The notes beneath the pieces are model-generated. The model had not been told where the DNA came from, searched no databases, and saw only the letters and a list, made by a program, of their open reading frames with translations. DNA of 64,000 nucleotides. Source: Apodospora peruviana (Eukaryota > Ascomycota > Sordariomycetes > Sordariales > Lasiosphaeriaceae). Positions 35,101 to 45,220 of this stretch are shown one piece after another; position 1 is the stretch's first letter; each line of letters starts with the position of its first letter. The stretch covers positions 3,224,001 through 3,288,000 of the forward strand of contig JAUEDM010000005.1 of the NCBI GenBank assembly GCA_033439685.1, given 5' to 3'. Both the position numbers and the translations under genes were made by a program.

Positions 35101-37794
35101 ATACTCCGAATCGATGGGTACAGCGGCTTCGACGTTGCGGTAGATTATGACAAAAATCTTGACACCTTCCTCTGCCTTTCTCTTGAGCAAGCGATCGAGA
35201 CGCCACTTCTGGCTGATACAGGCGGGCCGCCTCATGTACAGCTCGGGGCTTAGCCACCAGTCGTGAATGTATATAACATCCTTGGCCATACTGATGGCTC
35301 GCGAGACATTCCACATGTAGTCTCGACCATCAACTAGCCATTGTGCATGAACGCCGGTTCGTACAGGGGCAAAGCTACCAAAGCGGTTGCGCTGATGCCA
35401 AGGCGTGGTTCTCATCATCTCGAGAATAGACTCCTCAAACTGTTGTATGAGATGTTGGTTTGGAGAAAAGAGCTTGACCTTTCGCTCTGACGTGAGTATT
35501 TTGAGAGTGTGATGTTTGGGCGCGGCCGGATCAGCGGTTGGATCGAAGTCTTCGAAAGGATGCGCTCCAACGTTGCCGGGGGCTGTTATTTGCTTGCCCT
35601 TGCTATTCTTAGAGACGATCACAAACTTCGGGTCGACAAGATAAACATCGTAGATGTTCATGTTCTCGGGTGACTCAACGCAGACAATATAGCTTTGGCG
35701 CACTAGAAACCACTTGCGACTGTGTCTAGCAATCACTTTGCCTGGTGTCAGCACGCGCCGGAAGTCGAGACCCTTGGATGACTGGATATGCAGATAACAT
35801 TCTTTTCCGTGGTAGCTGCCCTCAGCAGCGAGCCGGACTCCAAGCGCGGAAAGCTCGAGGAATCGGCAGAGACGGTTACTATCTGCGCGGAACATGAGCC
35901 ACCGGATCATTTCTTGGAGATATTTCTCGAGCATCCGCTGTTGACGCTCGACATATTTTCTCTTACTCGCTGCCTCATCTGCGTCTCTAACAAGGTCGCT
36001 AGTTGATGCCATTGCCGAGTTCTTGCGCAAGCTGCTGAGGACGGCCATGCGCGACTTCTTTTTCTTGACCGGGGGTCGTCCTTCAGCATCGGTACCATCA
36101 AGATGGTTCCCTTCGCCAGCAGTTGCCTCGCCAGCAGTTCCCTCACCGGCGGTTTCTTCGGCAATTCGCCCTTCAGCAAACCGCCCTTCCGGGGGAATAA
36201 GTTCGGGGGCATCCTCCTCGTCGTTATCATCCACACCCCGGACGCCACGAAGGTAGGGAAAGGCGGAAATGGGAAACCGTGGCTGTTTGGGCTTGGTCCC
36301 AAGCTCAAGGCGATTCGTGGGAAATTTTTCGTTGCCAAGTGTCAACTTGTATTTCCAATGTAGATTCAAAATCTCTCTGATGGTACGCTTGATGGTCCAT
36401 TTCATCTGACTAGGGCCACTTCCGTACTCGAGCTCGATGGTGAACAGCCAATGCCTTTCGCTGTCTTTGCCAGGTGCGGCAGAACTCTCTTTGATCCGCA
36501 GCCGCAGCTGCTCGAGAAGAACTGGGATCCTCCGGTTTCCATGTTCATCCCGTTGGATCATGCTTGCGAGGATCAGGACAGCTGGGGCAACCGCACGTAG
36601 TTCAGCCATCAATTCTGCAGACTTGAAATAGTCGAACTGCTCATCCCTCTTCTGACCGCGTAAGAGTTTTAAGGCGCCCTTGACTTGCCGCCATTTCTGA
36701 GCGCCAAACGTTGTTGCTCTGTCGCCGCCGAAGAATGGCCGTCTCGGCGTCATAGCATCCCCATCAGACATGCCACCGCCGCCCAGAGCAGACAGACGCC
36801 GGAAATGCCCTAGTCTCCGGCCAGAAGGGCTCTCGGCTTCCTCGGCCTCATCACCCCGGCCGGCGACCCAGGGGCTCAGCCTCCTCGCAGACCGTTCACC
36901 CAAAAACTGATCACGGCCCTCGCCTTCTGAAAAGACACCACGATCTGTGACGTCCGACAGTGTGGCACGTCTTAAGAACCCCAAGCGTCCATGTCCGCCT
37001 GGCGTTTCCGGTCCTGATACTCCAATACGCGGGGTGTTGGGAGTGGAGAAGGTTTCTAGCTGTGGCCTTCGTATCCGTCGCTTTCTTTTTTGTTTGGCTT
37101 TCGCATCTATGTTTGTTTCATCGGCGGTTTCCTCGGCATCGGCATCCTCGTCACTACCGTCCTCCCCAGTGCGTGGAGCGCGGGTGTTCTGCCGTGTCAC
37201 TGCAGGCGAGCTGGATGTTGACCCGATTTCACCAGGTCCACTGGGAGCTCTGGGAGTTTGTAATGCGCTGGGACCAGCAAACTCCTTCAGCCTAGCCATA
37301 AAGGCCGATCCCCGTATCTTGCCTACAGCATCCCTGGCGTCCCATGAGCTTTGTCTGACATGCGATCTCATCACAGGCGGATCAAGTACGGTGTCGTCAC
37401 GGGCAAACTGTACGCTTCTTCGTGCCGGAATCGGGGAAGGCAACTCGGGGATCTCTGCCGGTGACTCAGTCTGCTTGGGGGATGACGGAGTCGCGGATAC
37501 ATCGACGTTCAATGTGGGGGGCCATGCAGGCGGAGCATGTTCGAGGGGAGGCGTGACCTTCTCGTGAGGAAGGCCGCCATTGAGGTAGTCGGCCGGCTCG
37601 TTCTCGGCAGAGTGTTGGGCTGGTAAGGGGGATTTTGGCTTTGTCGCGAAATCGAACTCGTCCGACCCCGGGGATGCTCCCGCGAGAGCACGAGCTTGAG
37701 GGATTGTTGGTAGCTCAGAAAGCACGCCCGAGGACATGGTGGCCTGTTTTCGAGGCCGACCGGTGGTCGGGTCGATTGTCAATGACTCGGCCAT
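32197..37794 (-). CDS. Phospholipase D (PX-PH-PLD, Spo14/PLD1 type)
   Basis: Hydrolyses phosphatidylcholine to phosphatidic acid and choline at membranes; the yeast orthologue Spo14 acts in sporulation and vesicle trafficking. Single exon, 1865 residues. The first ~400 residues are disordered and Ser/Pro-rich. A PX-type region (about 440-650) contains HWLFTIELEYGSGPSQMKWT and IREILNLHWKYKL, and is interrupted by an acidic insertion with a 15-bp repeat. A PH-like region follows (FRRVLTPGKVIARHSRKWFL). Both catalytic HKD motifs are intact: HEKIVIVD near residue 927 and HAKCIIVD near 1231, each followed by the usual GGxDLCFGRWD and GSANINERSMLGYRDSE type segments. About 500 residues of disordered tail then end in a conserved-looking block, LLQMTQGNLVQFPYDWLVTE. 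The ATG at 37794 is the first in frame. It lies divergent to gamma-tubulin and convergent with COQ7. Confidence 0.95.
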   Translation of the reverse strand: MAESLTIDPTTGRPRKQATMSSGVLSELPTIPQARALAGASPGSDEFDFATKPKSPLPAQHSAENEPADYLNGGLPHEKVTPPLEHAPPAWPPTLNVDVSATPSSPKQTESPAEIPELPSPIPARRSVQFARDDTVLDPPVMRSHVRQSSWDARDAVGKIRGSAFMARLKEFAGPSALQTPRAPSGPGEIGSTSSSPAVTRQNTRAPRTGEDGSDEDADAEETADETNIDAKAKQKRKRRIRRPQLETFSTPNTPRIGVSGPETPGGHGRLGFLRRATLSDVTDRGVFSEGEGRDQFLGERSARRLSPWVAGRGDEAEEAESPSGRRLGHFRRLSALGGGGMSDGDAMTPRRPFFGGDRATTFGAQKWRQVKGALKLLRGQKRDEQFDYFKSAELMAELRAVAPAVLILASMIQRDEHGNRRIPVLLEQLRLRIKESSAAPGKDSERHWLFTIELEYGSGPSQMKWTIKRTIREILNLHWKYKLTLGNEKFPTNRLELGTKPKQPRFPISAFPYLRGVRGVDDNDEEDAPELIPPEGRFAEGRIAEETAGEGTAGEATAGEGNHLDGTDAEGRPPVKKKKSRMAVLSSLRKNSAMASTSDLVRDADEAASKRKYVERQQRMLEKYLQEMIRWLMFRADSNRLCRFLELSALGVRLAAEGSYHGKECYLHIQSSKGLDFRRVLTPGKVIARHSRKWFLVRQSYIVCVESPENMNIYDVYLVDPKFVIVSKNSKGKQITAPGNVGAHPFEDFDPTADPAAPKHHTLKILTSERKVKLFSPNQHLIQQFEESILEMMRTTPWHQRNRFGSFAPVRTGVHAQWLVDGRDYMWNVSRAISMAKDVIYIHDWWLSPELYMRRPACISQKWRLDRLLKRKAEEGVKIFVIIYRNVEAAVPIDSEYTKFSLLNLHPNVFVQRSPNQFKKNQFFFAHHEKIVIVDHDIAFVGGIDLCFGRWDAPQHPVGDDKPTGFEPTDHPKDAEHCQLFPGKDYSNPREQDFFRLNEPYEEMYDRGRIPRMPWHDISMQVVGQPARDLTRHFVQRWNYVRRGRKPTRPTPFLLPPPDFNQEDLESVGLSGTCEVQILRSASTWSLGVEDTEHSIQSAYIKMIEDSEHFVYIENQFFITSTESMGIKMVNRIGDALVERIMRAHDKDEDWRAVILIPLMPGFQNEVNEQDGTSVRLILQCQYRSICRGENSIFGRLRAAGIDPEDYIQFFSLRQWGKLGNNLLTTEQLYIHAKCIIVDDRVALIGSANINERSMLGYRDSECAAVVRDTDMLWSTMGGQPYRVGRFAHTLRLRLMREHLGLDVDEILEEERQADLDRTAEFEAEMDGIYSDESDNASPVPEPSRRRRSSLPTTPVRRSRSHSFNHDVDLEQAYSPARQSSLKGKSVAPDNINVRGLGSEGHKKEVDGCGPDQWKAAQKEGIDEGRDSVIVNGREVLVHDILAEGKGTIDRPKAAHILRHYSDIPSPGGVGNDATPPVPAFDRRTTEQLGLPRTNQLPTLPVADDTDIGGPPMHIDAEGKPSNTVPNNPLTADIKLANLHKDCMRDPLNPSFVEDIWNRVAENNTKIFRRVFRCMPDSEVTNWAEYNKFKAYNARFKESMDGHHSSEEGEKSQVGVPPPQSTAGAGIGAPGPATAAKSLGDKLASPVTKLTGVGDTLKSLGSSPDPTVDEKQALAEHEKNSNLPVDAPADPEKAAAAAAERSSGDALSLSPSAALNDDRPQSAVTGNINNDSLELPGLPVGGKERRATFPMQEKPPATATSGHSGVNGFPISGTTSNNENGNSPAPGTGKVSGVGSQRRRRRATTGRSRRGFNPLDDVLPRADAEELLQMTQGNLVQFPYDWLVTEENNDNWLFQVDQVAPLQI
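36111..36155 (-). repeat. 15-bp coding minisatellite in the PX region of PLD
   Basis: Three 15-bp units in frame encode an ETAGEG/ETAGEA-type pentad repeat, and an adjacent RFAEGRIAEE pair looks like a related, older duplication. The insertion makes an acidic loop within the PX-like region. Confidence 0.7.
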
Positions 37795-39000
37795 TACTCC
37801 GTAGTATAAGGAGTACAGAAGTGTCGTAGGTTAATGTTGTCTGGATGGAGAAAGCGAGAATCCTCGATAGCGAAACATGCCGCAAAGTTTCAGCGATGGG
37901 ATGGAAGAGTCGGCCGTAAGAGAAAACCAATAGCCAACTGTGCAACAACCCAAGGGAGGTGAGATACACCAACAAATGTCTCGAGACCGAGCGGCGCGAG
38001 GTGCAGCGGAAGGCTGGGAATGTGAATTGCAATCGAGTCTCGTCTTGTCATGAGGCGCAAGAGGCGGACAACGTTATGGGTGCCGTGGCGCAAACTGTCG
38101 CAAGCCTTGTTACCAGCAAACGTCAATGGCGTACAGGTTTGGTCTGGAGAAAGTGACGACGTCGAAACACGAAAAGAGAATTCCCCGGGCACCGGCAGTC
38201 GCGCCTTCAGCTGCTTCGCTTCCAGGTTGTTGGTTGTTAAATTGAGCTGAGGAACCGCAATAAACCTGGGCGGATCCCTGGAACTCACGCTGACCCTGGC
38301 GTTCCGGGGGTAGATGCAGGTGGTATCAAACCGTGGAGTACGGTTTAACCCGTCAGGCACTTGAAACCCTGGGTCTTGGGTCGGGACTCAAGTCTGGGGT
38401 AACCGACTGTGGCATTTGGTCGTCTGCCAGCCGACCTCGATTCATTCAGCCAGCATCTGTGTTAAATCTTAAAATATGCATAAATCCATTGCATGAGAAC
38501 TGTAGGTATATGAACATCACTGACAGCACGTTGTAGAGCTCTTCCGTCAAAAAGATGATGGATTACCCTACCACTCCGATCCATATCATGCCACCATGTG
38601 TTGCTATACGGAATACGGAATATTCATGACCGGTGACAATGATGTAATGAACGATACGAGTACAGATCATTTATTTTGTCGTGAATGTCTTGCAGGTGAG
38701 ATCAACTCGTCTTAATCCTTCTTATGGTTCTTATAGTACGGAATAATATCACCTATAGGTCTTCAACTATCAACCATAGCTGAAATTCTATTCAGGCTGT
38801 ATTGTTAGATTTCGTTACGCCAGGGATTACAGAATTATAGACCTGCAACCTTGGGGTCGCACCCCTCCAAATAATTCTCAGCGGGGTCTACTGCAGCGTG
38901 TAAATTCGCGACGCGCTTCTGATTGACGTGAACAAACCGCGTTGATGCGTCCACATCCGATTTCCACGATCGCCGTAGCATCAACGCAAATCCCGCCGCC
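37795..39000. promoter_or_regulatory. Divergent promoter, PLD / gamma-tubulin
   Basis: 1.2 kb separate the two starts. Directly before the PLD start codon is TACTCCGTAGTATAAGGAGT (37795-37814), a near-inverted arrangement of the recurring TACTCC motif. A minus-strand frame at 37890-38360 shows no family features and is probably part of the leader. No gene is supported. Confidence 0.5.
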
Positions 39001-40653
39001 ATGCCCAGGTACGAAATTCGAATACCCAAAAATTTGGCAACAAATTACTAACCTATTTTGCAGAGAAATAATCACGATTCAAGCCGGCCAATGCGGCAAC
39101 AGCAGTAAGTATATATACATCTTGAACCCCTCAAAAAGAGCTGCTCGCGGGGCCGTTGGCAGATGCATCATGAAATTTAGTTTCCTACCGAACCAAGACG
39201 CGGAGCTTGGCTGACTTTTTGAATAGTTGGCAGTCAGTTCTGGCAGCAACTTTGCCAGGAGCACGGGATCAGCCAGGATGGAAACCTCGAGGACTTTGCG
39301 ACAGAAGGCGGTGACCGCAAAGACGTCTTCTACTACCAGAGCGACGACACGCGCTACATCCCCAGGGCTATCTTGATCGACCTTGAGCCTCGCGTCATCA
39401 ACGCAATCCAGACCGGCCCGTACAAGAACATCTACAACCCCGAGAACTTCTTCATAGGAAAGAATGGCGTGGGCGCGGGCAACATCTGGGGCGACGGATA
39501 CCACACAGGAGAGCAGGTCCACGAGGAGATCATGGAGATGATAGACCGAGAAGCAGACGGCAGCGACTCTCTCGAAGGCTTCATGATGCTCCATTCCATT
39601 GCTGGAGGCACGGGTTCCGGACTGGGCTCCTTTCTGCTGGAGAGGTTGAACGATCGCTTCCCCAAAAAGATCATCCAGACCTACTCCGTTTTCCCAGACA
39701 CCAACAACTCGGACGACGTTGTCGTCCATCCATACAACAGCTTGCTAGCCATGAGGAGGCTAACAGAAAACGCCGACTCCGTCGTCGTTCTCGACAACGG
39801 GGCGCTATCACACATCGCCGCCGACAGACTCCATGTTCAAGAGCGCTCGTTCCAACAGACCAACCAATTGGTGTCGACCGTCATGTCCGCCAGCACCACC
39901 ACCCTCAGATACCCAGGCTATATGCACAACGATCTAGTCAGCATCCTCGCCTCGCTGATCCCAACCCCACGGTGCCACTTCCTCATGACCTCGTACACCC
40001 CCTTCACAGGCGATCAGGTTGAGCAGGCCAAGACGGTCCGCAAGACGACCGTCCTCGACGTCATGCGCAGGCTCCTGCAGCCAAAGAACCGCATGGTATC
40101 GACCGTCCCCGGCAAGAAGAGCTGCTACATATCCATCCTCAACGTCATCCAAGGCGAGGTCGACCCCACAGACGTGCACAAGAGCCTGCTGCGCATCAGA
40201 GAACGCAGGCTCGCCACCTTTATCCCCTGGGGACCGGCCAGCATCCAGGTAGCACTGACCAAGAGGAGCCCGTACATTCCCATGGCGCATCGCGTCAGCG
40301 GATTAATGCTGGCCAACCACACCAGCATTGCTACGGTAAGTCTAACTCTACTCCTTCGTACCACAACCTACCCTGATATAAAGGAAAAGAAACTGATTTT
40401 TTTCGTCTCTGTAATACAGCTCTTCAAGAGAATCGTTAGACAGTACGACGGTATGCGCAAACGAAACGCCTTCATGGAGCAGTACAAGAAGACGGCGCCA
40501 TTCGCGGACAACCTCAACGAGTTTGACGAAGCCAGGGAGGTGGTCACGGGCCTGATCGCCGAGTACGAGGCCGCAGAGGACGCCACTTATCTTAACCCGG
40601 ACGCCGGTCAGGGGGAGGCCTCGGCTGACACGGATAAGAGGATGATAAATTAA
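39001..40653 (+). CDS. Gamma-tubulin
   Basis: Microtubule-nucleating tubulin of the gamma-TuRC/gamma-TuSC at the spindle pole body. Four exons: 39001-39008, 39064-39104, 39227-40335, 40420-40653, about 463 residues. The first exon codes only MPR (minus one base), then REIITIQAGQCGNS and IGSQFWQQLCQEHGIS, the classical tubulin N-terminus with the nucleotide-binding QAGQCGN. The GTP-binding T-loop GGTGSGLGSFLLERL and the gamma-specific ERSFQQTNQLVSTVMSASTT are intact. The C-terminus is acidic (EYEAAEDATYLNPD) as usual. The two tiny 5' exons are typical of fungal tubulin genes. Yeast TUB4 and Aspergillus mipA are orthologues. Confidence 0.97.
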
Positions 40654-41246
40654 TTTGACCGGAAGTGGATTTTTCCGTCTGTGAAACAGTTGTCTTTCTG
40701 CGGCTCGTGTCTGGTGGGTTCTTTTGTGTATTTGGCCAAGGTTTTGGTCCGAATGGATGGGACCGGACACGGCTGGCAGCTTCCAACAAGGTAGGTAAGG
40801 TCAGGTGAGGTATATAGATAGGTGGATGGTGATGTGAGTTTATGGCAGGCTATCGGCGTTCTGATGGAGTTAGGGAGTAAATGAATGAGATAAAAGCAAA
40901 TTGCACGCATTTCATTACCTACATAAAGGAGAGTCAAGTCTGCAATGAACAAATAGATGTACAAAGACCTCGTGTAGCATTCTAATACCCGAGGATCTCT
41001 AGACTGTATGTACATAAAGTCGACGACCAGAAGAAAGAGGCAGAAAAGAAAAAGGCAGTCTCCATAACTCTCTTCGTTTTCCCTCTCAGTGGCCAGTCAC
41101 ACCTAACAACCGAACCCAATCTGCCATCTCACCCACCGGGCATGCCCTCCTTTCCGAACCCCCTTTTATCTAGGGATAAAGAAAACCATAACACACACAC
41201 ACACACGCAAACCCAAATACCGCCAGCCCTGAACTGCTGGCAAAAC
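40654..41246. other. Convergent intergenic region (gamma-tubulin / PSST)
   Basis: 3' flanks of two convergent genes, AT-rich, with a short (AC)n tract near 41192-41207 and AGGTAGGTAAGG-type sequence near 40790. No gene is seen. Confidence 0.6.
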
Positions 41247-42126
41247 TCACTTACGATACCACATCCTCGAAATCTTGGTATTCCGCATCTTGCGCTGCAG
41301 CTGAAAGATGCCGTACATGAGCGCCTCGCTCGTGGGCGGGCATCCGGGCACGTACACATCCACCGGCACGATCCGGTCGCAGCCGCGCACGACGCTGTAG
41401 CTGTAATGGTAATAGCCGCCACCGTTGGCGCACGAGCCCATGCTGATGACCCAGCGAGGATCGGGCATCTGATCGTACACCTGGCGCAGCGCGGGTGCCA
41501 TCTTGTTCGTCAGCGTGCCCGCAACGATCATGACGTCCGACTGGCGCGGCGAGGCGCGGAAGATGATTCCCAGCCTGTCCTGATCGTAACGCGGCGTCGA
41601 GAGGTGCATCATCTCGACGGCGCAGCAGGCGAGACCGAAGGTCATGGGCCAGAGAGAGGACTGGCGGCCCCAGTTGGTGATTTGGTCCAGCGTTGTTCTG
41701 TTTCACCGAAAGTCCAGTCAGTTTCCTGGTGATGATGACGGGTGGTGCGTATGAAGAACAACATACAGCGCATATTGCAAAACACCCTTGGTTCCCTCTT
41801 GGCTGGGCAGCGGGACCTCCTTCCGCTCACGCTTGACGAGCCCGCCTCCCGCACTGCTGCTGCCGTGTGCTTGGACGGCCGCTGCTGTTGAATCCTTGCG
41901 AGAGGAAGACGAGATCGAGGCGGCAGCGACGCGAACCGGCAGGTTTGCGAGGTGGGCAGTCGGCTTCGCTATTCCTCCTTGCATGTTAGCAGTCGATCCA
42001 ATCCAACTTTCCATCCAGGTTTCCCCGCTCTCCCATCATTATAAATCGCAATCTCATGTTCGTTATTGTCGACCGTTGCTCACCTCGGAGAGCCAGCGAG
42101 GCGCCTGTCCTCGCAGAGGCCAACAT
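41247..42126 (-). CDS. NADH:ubiquinone oxidoreductase 20 kDa (PSST/NDUFS7) subunit
   Basis: Core subunit of mitochondrial respiratory complex I carrying iron-sulfur cluster N2 next to the ubiquinone site. Three exons in coding order: 42126-42084, 41977-41767, 41697-41247, about 234 residues. Exon 1 gives a mitochondrial presequence (MLASARTGASLALRG). A Ser/Ala-rich linker follows, then the mature core GVLQYALTTLDQITNWGRQS. The N2 ligand cysteines are present in CCAVEMMH (adjacent Cys pair), GSCANGGG and VPGCPP. The intron 1 acceptor has an excellent CTAAC branch site seven bases upstream, which favours this start over the ATG at 42014. The length is normal for fungal orthologues. Confidence 0.95.
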
Positions 42127-42943
42127 TTCTGTAATCGAGGGAGGTTCTGTTGTGCGATGTTTCAAGCGGAATGATCAATTCGTCTCCGTCCGTAGGCGAC
42201 GTAGTTCCTTCGTCTCGAAGAAGCGAAGATAATAGGTATTGATTGAGTGCAGAGGGTTGTCGGGCGTGGACGTGGGCGTGGGCGTGGTTGTCTCTCCCTC
42301 CCCACGAAAGGTTGATGCGTCGACGTCGTTGATTGATATCCGAGTGCTTTTCGCCTCCTCCCCCCCGGCCCGGGAGCTGTTGCCAGCAGCTGCTGCTGGG
42401 GGGGGGGAGGGGGTCCGTCCGGTGTGCGGGTGGCCAATGCGCTAAGCACAAACCGCTGCCATGTCATTGGTCGTTAGGGAAGCTGTGGTCCACTTTTTCA
42501 ACAAAAGCTTTATTTTCGAGATCTGAGATTTGGCGACAGCATCTTTGATGTCCCTGCGAAAGATCCTGAATTGGTGCCATATCCGTGCCCGGTTGGGATT
42601 TCTATTATTCTGTTCATTTGACAATTTTGATTATTCGATGTTGATGACTGCTGTTGACTGGAAAAATCAGTTCCGGTTGCTATCTTCGTACCGCTCAATT
42701 CAATCCATTAACCCGTAACTTGCCCAGATGAGCCCCTGAAGAAGAGACAAAATTCAAGCATGTAAACACACAAGTCAACCCCTTCCACCATGCTTGACAT
42801 CAATGCTCCATTTATTATCTCCAGGATGGTATCCTTCAGGTCAGACACAGATTTAACTCAAAGGAGCATTATATATACATGCAGAGCTGTTCTTTCATAG
42901 ATCCTTCACAAAATCATAACCCCCCTCCCTTAAATACAGCCAA
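42127..42943. promoter_or_regulatory. Upstream region of the PSST gene
   Basis: This spacer between tandem minus-strand genes holds the PSST promoter and the MPP10 3' flank. The notable element is the C-run/G-run inverted repeat at 42354-42413. GTGGGC-type hexamers sit at 42257-42287. Confidence 0.5.
42354..42413. repeat. G/C-tract inverted repeat
   Basis: CCTCCCCCCC on the left (about 42357-42366) can pair with GGGGGGGAGG on the right (42401-42410) around a ~34-nt loop. The loop holds the palindromes CCCGGG and CAGCAGCTGCTG. The right side has ten G then five G and might alternatively form a quadruplex. It lies 230-290 bp before the PSST start codon. Confidence 0.7.
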
Positions 42944-45220
42944 CTAGAGCTTAAACCGACTGCTACTCGTGACAGCCGCCTGTTCAGTAGTTTTCTTTCC
43001 ATCCAGTCCCATAACTTCACCCTTGCGATTTATGACTTTGACGCCGCCCTTCTTGAGCTCGCCCATAGTCTCCTTTCTCGCCTGCGCGCCTCTAGTCATC
43101 GGCTTATTCGCATCGACTCCTCCGGCCTTGCGGATGCGCTCCTTCTCCCGTCTGCGTCTCCGTACCTTGTCCTCGCGGCTCATCTCCTGCTTGGCTATCG
43201 GCAAGCCACTCTTGGCCACAATCTCCCCGCGTTCCGTCGACTCCTTGCCTGGAGCATACACTTCTTGCGGCGCGATCATGCTCTCCCCACCAGCAACGCC
43301 CTGTGCGGTAGTGGGCTGGGCGTCCTCCATAGAAACCGTCGCGACGTCGGCCACAATGGTCAGTGTCGGTGCCGCGGGCTTCGGCTTGTAGTGCCAGCTG
43401 CTGAGGGCGTCGAGCTTTCCGCTGATGTCCTTCCACATTTGCTTAATCTCCTCCTCGTCCTTCTTGAGCTTATCGTCGCTCTGGCTGACATAGGCATCCG
43501 GGTTTACATTCTTGGTGTGCTCTTCCTCGTAGATCTCAGCAAGACTTTGCTTACCCTTGGTGTCTTCGATGTCTACCAGCCCGCGCCTTGCGCCGTTCGG
43601 GTTGAGGAGGGTATCCGGGCGCCGCCGGAGTAGCTCGTCAAACTCCTGCGCGAGAATGCGGCGTTTGATTAGTGCCTCGATTGACTCGGAAACTTCCTCC
43701 GTAATCACCGGCACAGGCTTGCCGACATGCTCAAAATCAAGGTCCTCCTCGAGGAGCGAGTTTACCGGTCGGTCTGTTGCCTTGGCCTCACCAGAAAGAG
43801 TCCAAGCTCTCTTAGCGACGAGCTCGGATTCGAGTTTGCGGATTTCCTCGGCCACCTTTGCTTGTCTCCGCTCGTGTGCTGAGCGACGCGATTTAGGGTT
43901 ACCAGCCGAGGCATCTGACAGAGCATCTTCCGAATCGGAATACTCGGACATATCCTCGAAGAGGTCGCGGCGAACGTCGTTCTCTGCTCTCTCAATGTCC
44001 GCGTCATCGGGCTTTGCAGGTTGGGAAAACTTGAACGGCTTCCTCTTACTGCCGGGTTTCGATTTCTTTGGAGGCGGAGCAAAGAAATCCTTGTAGTAGA
44101 TATCATTGGCCGTGAGATCCATCTCGCTCAAGCCGAGATCGTCGCCATCTCCATCTTCTTCAGGCTCTTCTCGGCTTGCTTTACTGCTAGCACCCTTTTT
44201 CAGCTTGCCGAACGAAGGCGCGTCTTCCTCTTCTTTGTCGAAGTCGTCCTCCCCGTCCATATCGATATCCGACTCATCATCCATATCCTCTTCCCCAGCG
44301 GCCATGCCTTTAACAGCGGTTTCGTCCATGGGATCAGCATGCCAGTCTACCGACTCGTCGTCGTCAATGTTGTCCGTATTAGGGTCCGCACGCGCGTCCT
44401 GGGCTTCGAACCATTGTGACTGCTTATTGAACTCCTTCAGGGAGAAGAAGCCATCATTCAGGCCGTCGGGATCTTCTTGGAACTCTTCAGAGGCTTCGAC
44501 TTCCTCGTCCTCCTCTTCACCTTCGTCTTCCTCGTCCTCCACACCAACTCCCTCTTCTCCTTCTGAAAGCTCACCATCAACCATCTCATCATCTTCCTCG
44601 TCCTCTCCCTCGTCCTCTTCCTCATCGCTAACATCTGAGCTTCCTTCATCCGACTCCTCGCTATCCGCCTCGCTGCCTTGATCTGAAGACGCGCTGGCAG
44701 ATCCGTCCTCGTCGGACTCAACCTCGAACCCATCCTTGCCGAACTCCAACGGCTTCGCAGCAGCCCCGTTCTTCGCCACCTCGTTATTTTCCTCAAGCTC
44801 CTGTAGCACCTCGCTGGATTCCGCCAGGGCGCTGCTAATGATCTTCTTGGCCTGCTGCCATATCTGGTTCGTGTCGAAGCCGTCGATGTGCAGTCGCCTG
44901 ATCTTTAAGATAGCGTTCCTGTCGATTCCAAGCTCCCGCTTGCGCTTCTTTCCCAGCTCTCGTAACCGCACCTGCTGCTGGTCGCTGACCTGTCCCGCCA
45001 GCGCATCGAGCGTTTCCTTGGCTAGCTGGAGCGATCCGGTGGGGAGCGAGGGCGGCGGCTGCAGAAATACATGGCGGTTCGTCGGGGAGACGAAGTCGAG
45101 GAAGACGGCCAGGGCAGAGCCGTCTCCGGCTCCAGCTGAGGCCATGCCGCCGGCGGGCGCGTTGGTGAGGGTGTGGGATGTTGACGTGAGAGACGACGAG
45201 GTGCTCTCTGTCCCTGCCAT
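42944..45220 (-). CDS. MPP10: U3 small nucleolar ribonucleoprotein MPP10
   Basis: Component of the nucleolar SSU processome (with Imp3 and Imp4) needed for 18S rRNA maturation. Single exon, 758 residues. The N-terminal helical part is followed by several long acidic blocks (Glu/Asp/Ser runs, about residues 150-330), the hallmark of MPP10. DPDGLNDGFFSLKEFNKQSQ and the NDIYYKDFFAPPPKK segment are family signatures. The conserved C-terminal core includes FEHVGKPVPVITEEVSESIE, EFDELLRRRPDTL and QSLAEIYEEEHTKNVNPDAY, and ends in a basic tail (REDKVRRRRREKERIRKAGG). The opposite strand shows long Ser-rich shadow frames because of the acidic codons. The ATG at 45220 is the first in frame. Confidence 0.95.
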   Translation of the reverse strand: MAGTESTSSSLTSTSHTLTNAPAGGMASAGAGDGSALAVFLDFVSPTNRHVFLQPPPSLPTGSLQLAKETLDALAGQVSDQQQVRLRELGKKRKRELGIDRNAILKIRRLHIDGFDTNQIWQQAKKIISSALAESSEVLQELEENNEVAKNGAAAKPLEFGKDGFEVESDEDGSASASSDQGSEADSEESDEGSSDVSDEEEDEGEDEEDDEMVDGELSEGEEGVGVEDEEDEGEEEDEEVEASEEFQEDPDGLNDGFFSLKEFNKQSQWFEAQDARADPNTDNIDDDESVDWHADPMDETAVKGMAAGEEDMDDESDIDMDGEDDFDKEEEDAPSFGKLKKGASSKASREEPEEDGDGDDLGLSEMDLTANDIYYKDFFAPPPKKSKPGSKRKPFKFSQPAKPDDADIERAENDVRRDLFEDMSEYSDSEDALSDASAGNPKSRRSAHERRQAKVAEEIRKLESELVAKRAWTLSGEAKATDRPVNSLLEEDLDFEHVGKPVPVITEEVSESIEALIKRRILAQEFDELLRRRPDTLLNPNGARRGLVDIEDTKGKQSLAEIYEEEHTKNVNPDAYVSQSDDKLKKDEEEIKQMWKDISGKLDALSSWHYKPKPAAPTLTIVADVATVSMEDAQPTTAQGVAGGESMIAPQEVYAPGKESTERGEIVAKSGLPIAKQEMSREDKVRRRRREKERIRKAGGVDANKPMTRGAQARKETMGELKKGGVKVINRKGEVMGLDGKKTTEQAAVTSSSRFKL

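Noticed and set aside
43557..44681. Long Ser-rich frames on + opposite MPP10
   Set aside because: They mirror the Glu/Asp-rich coding blocks of MPP10 (GAG/GAA read as CTC/TTC and TCC/TCT).
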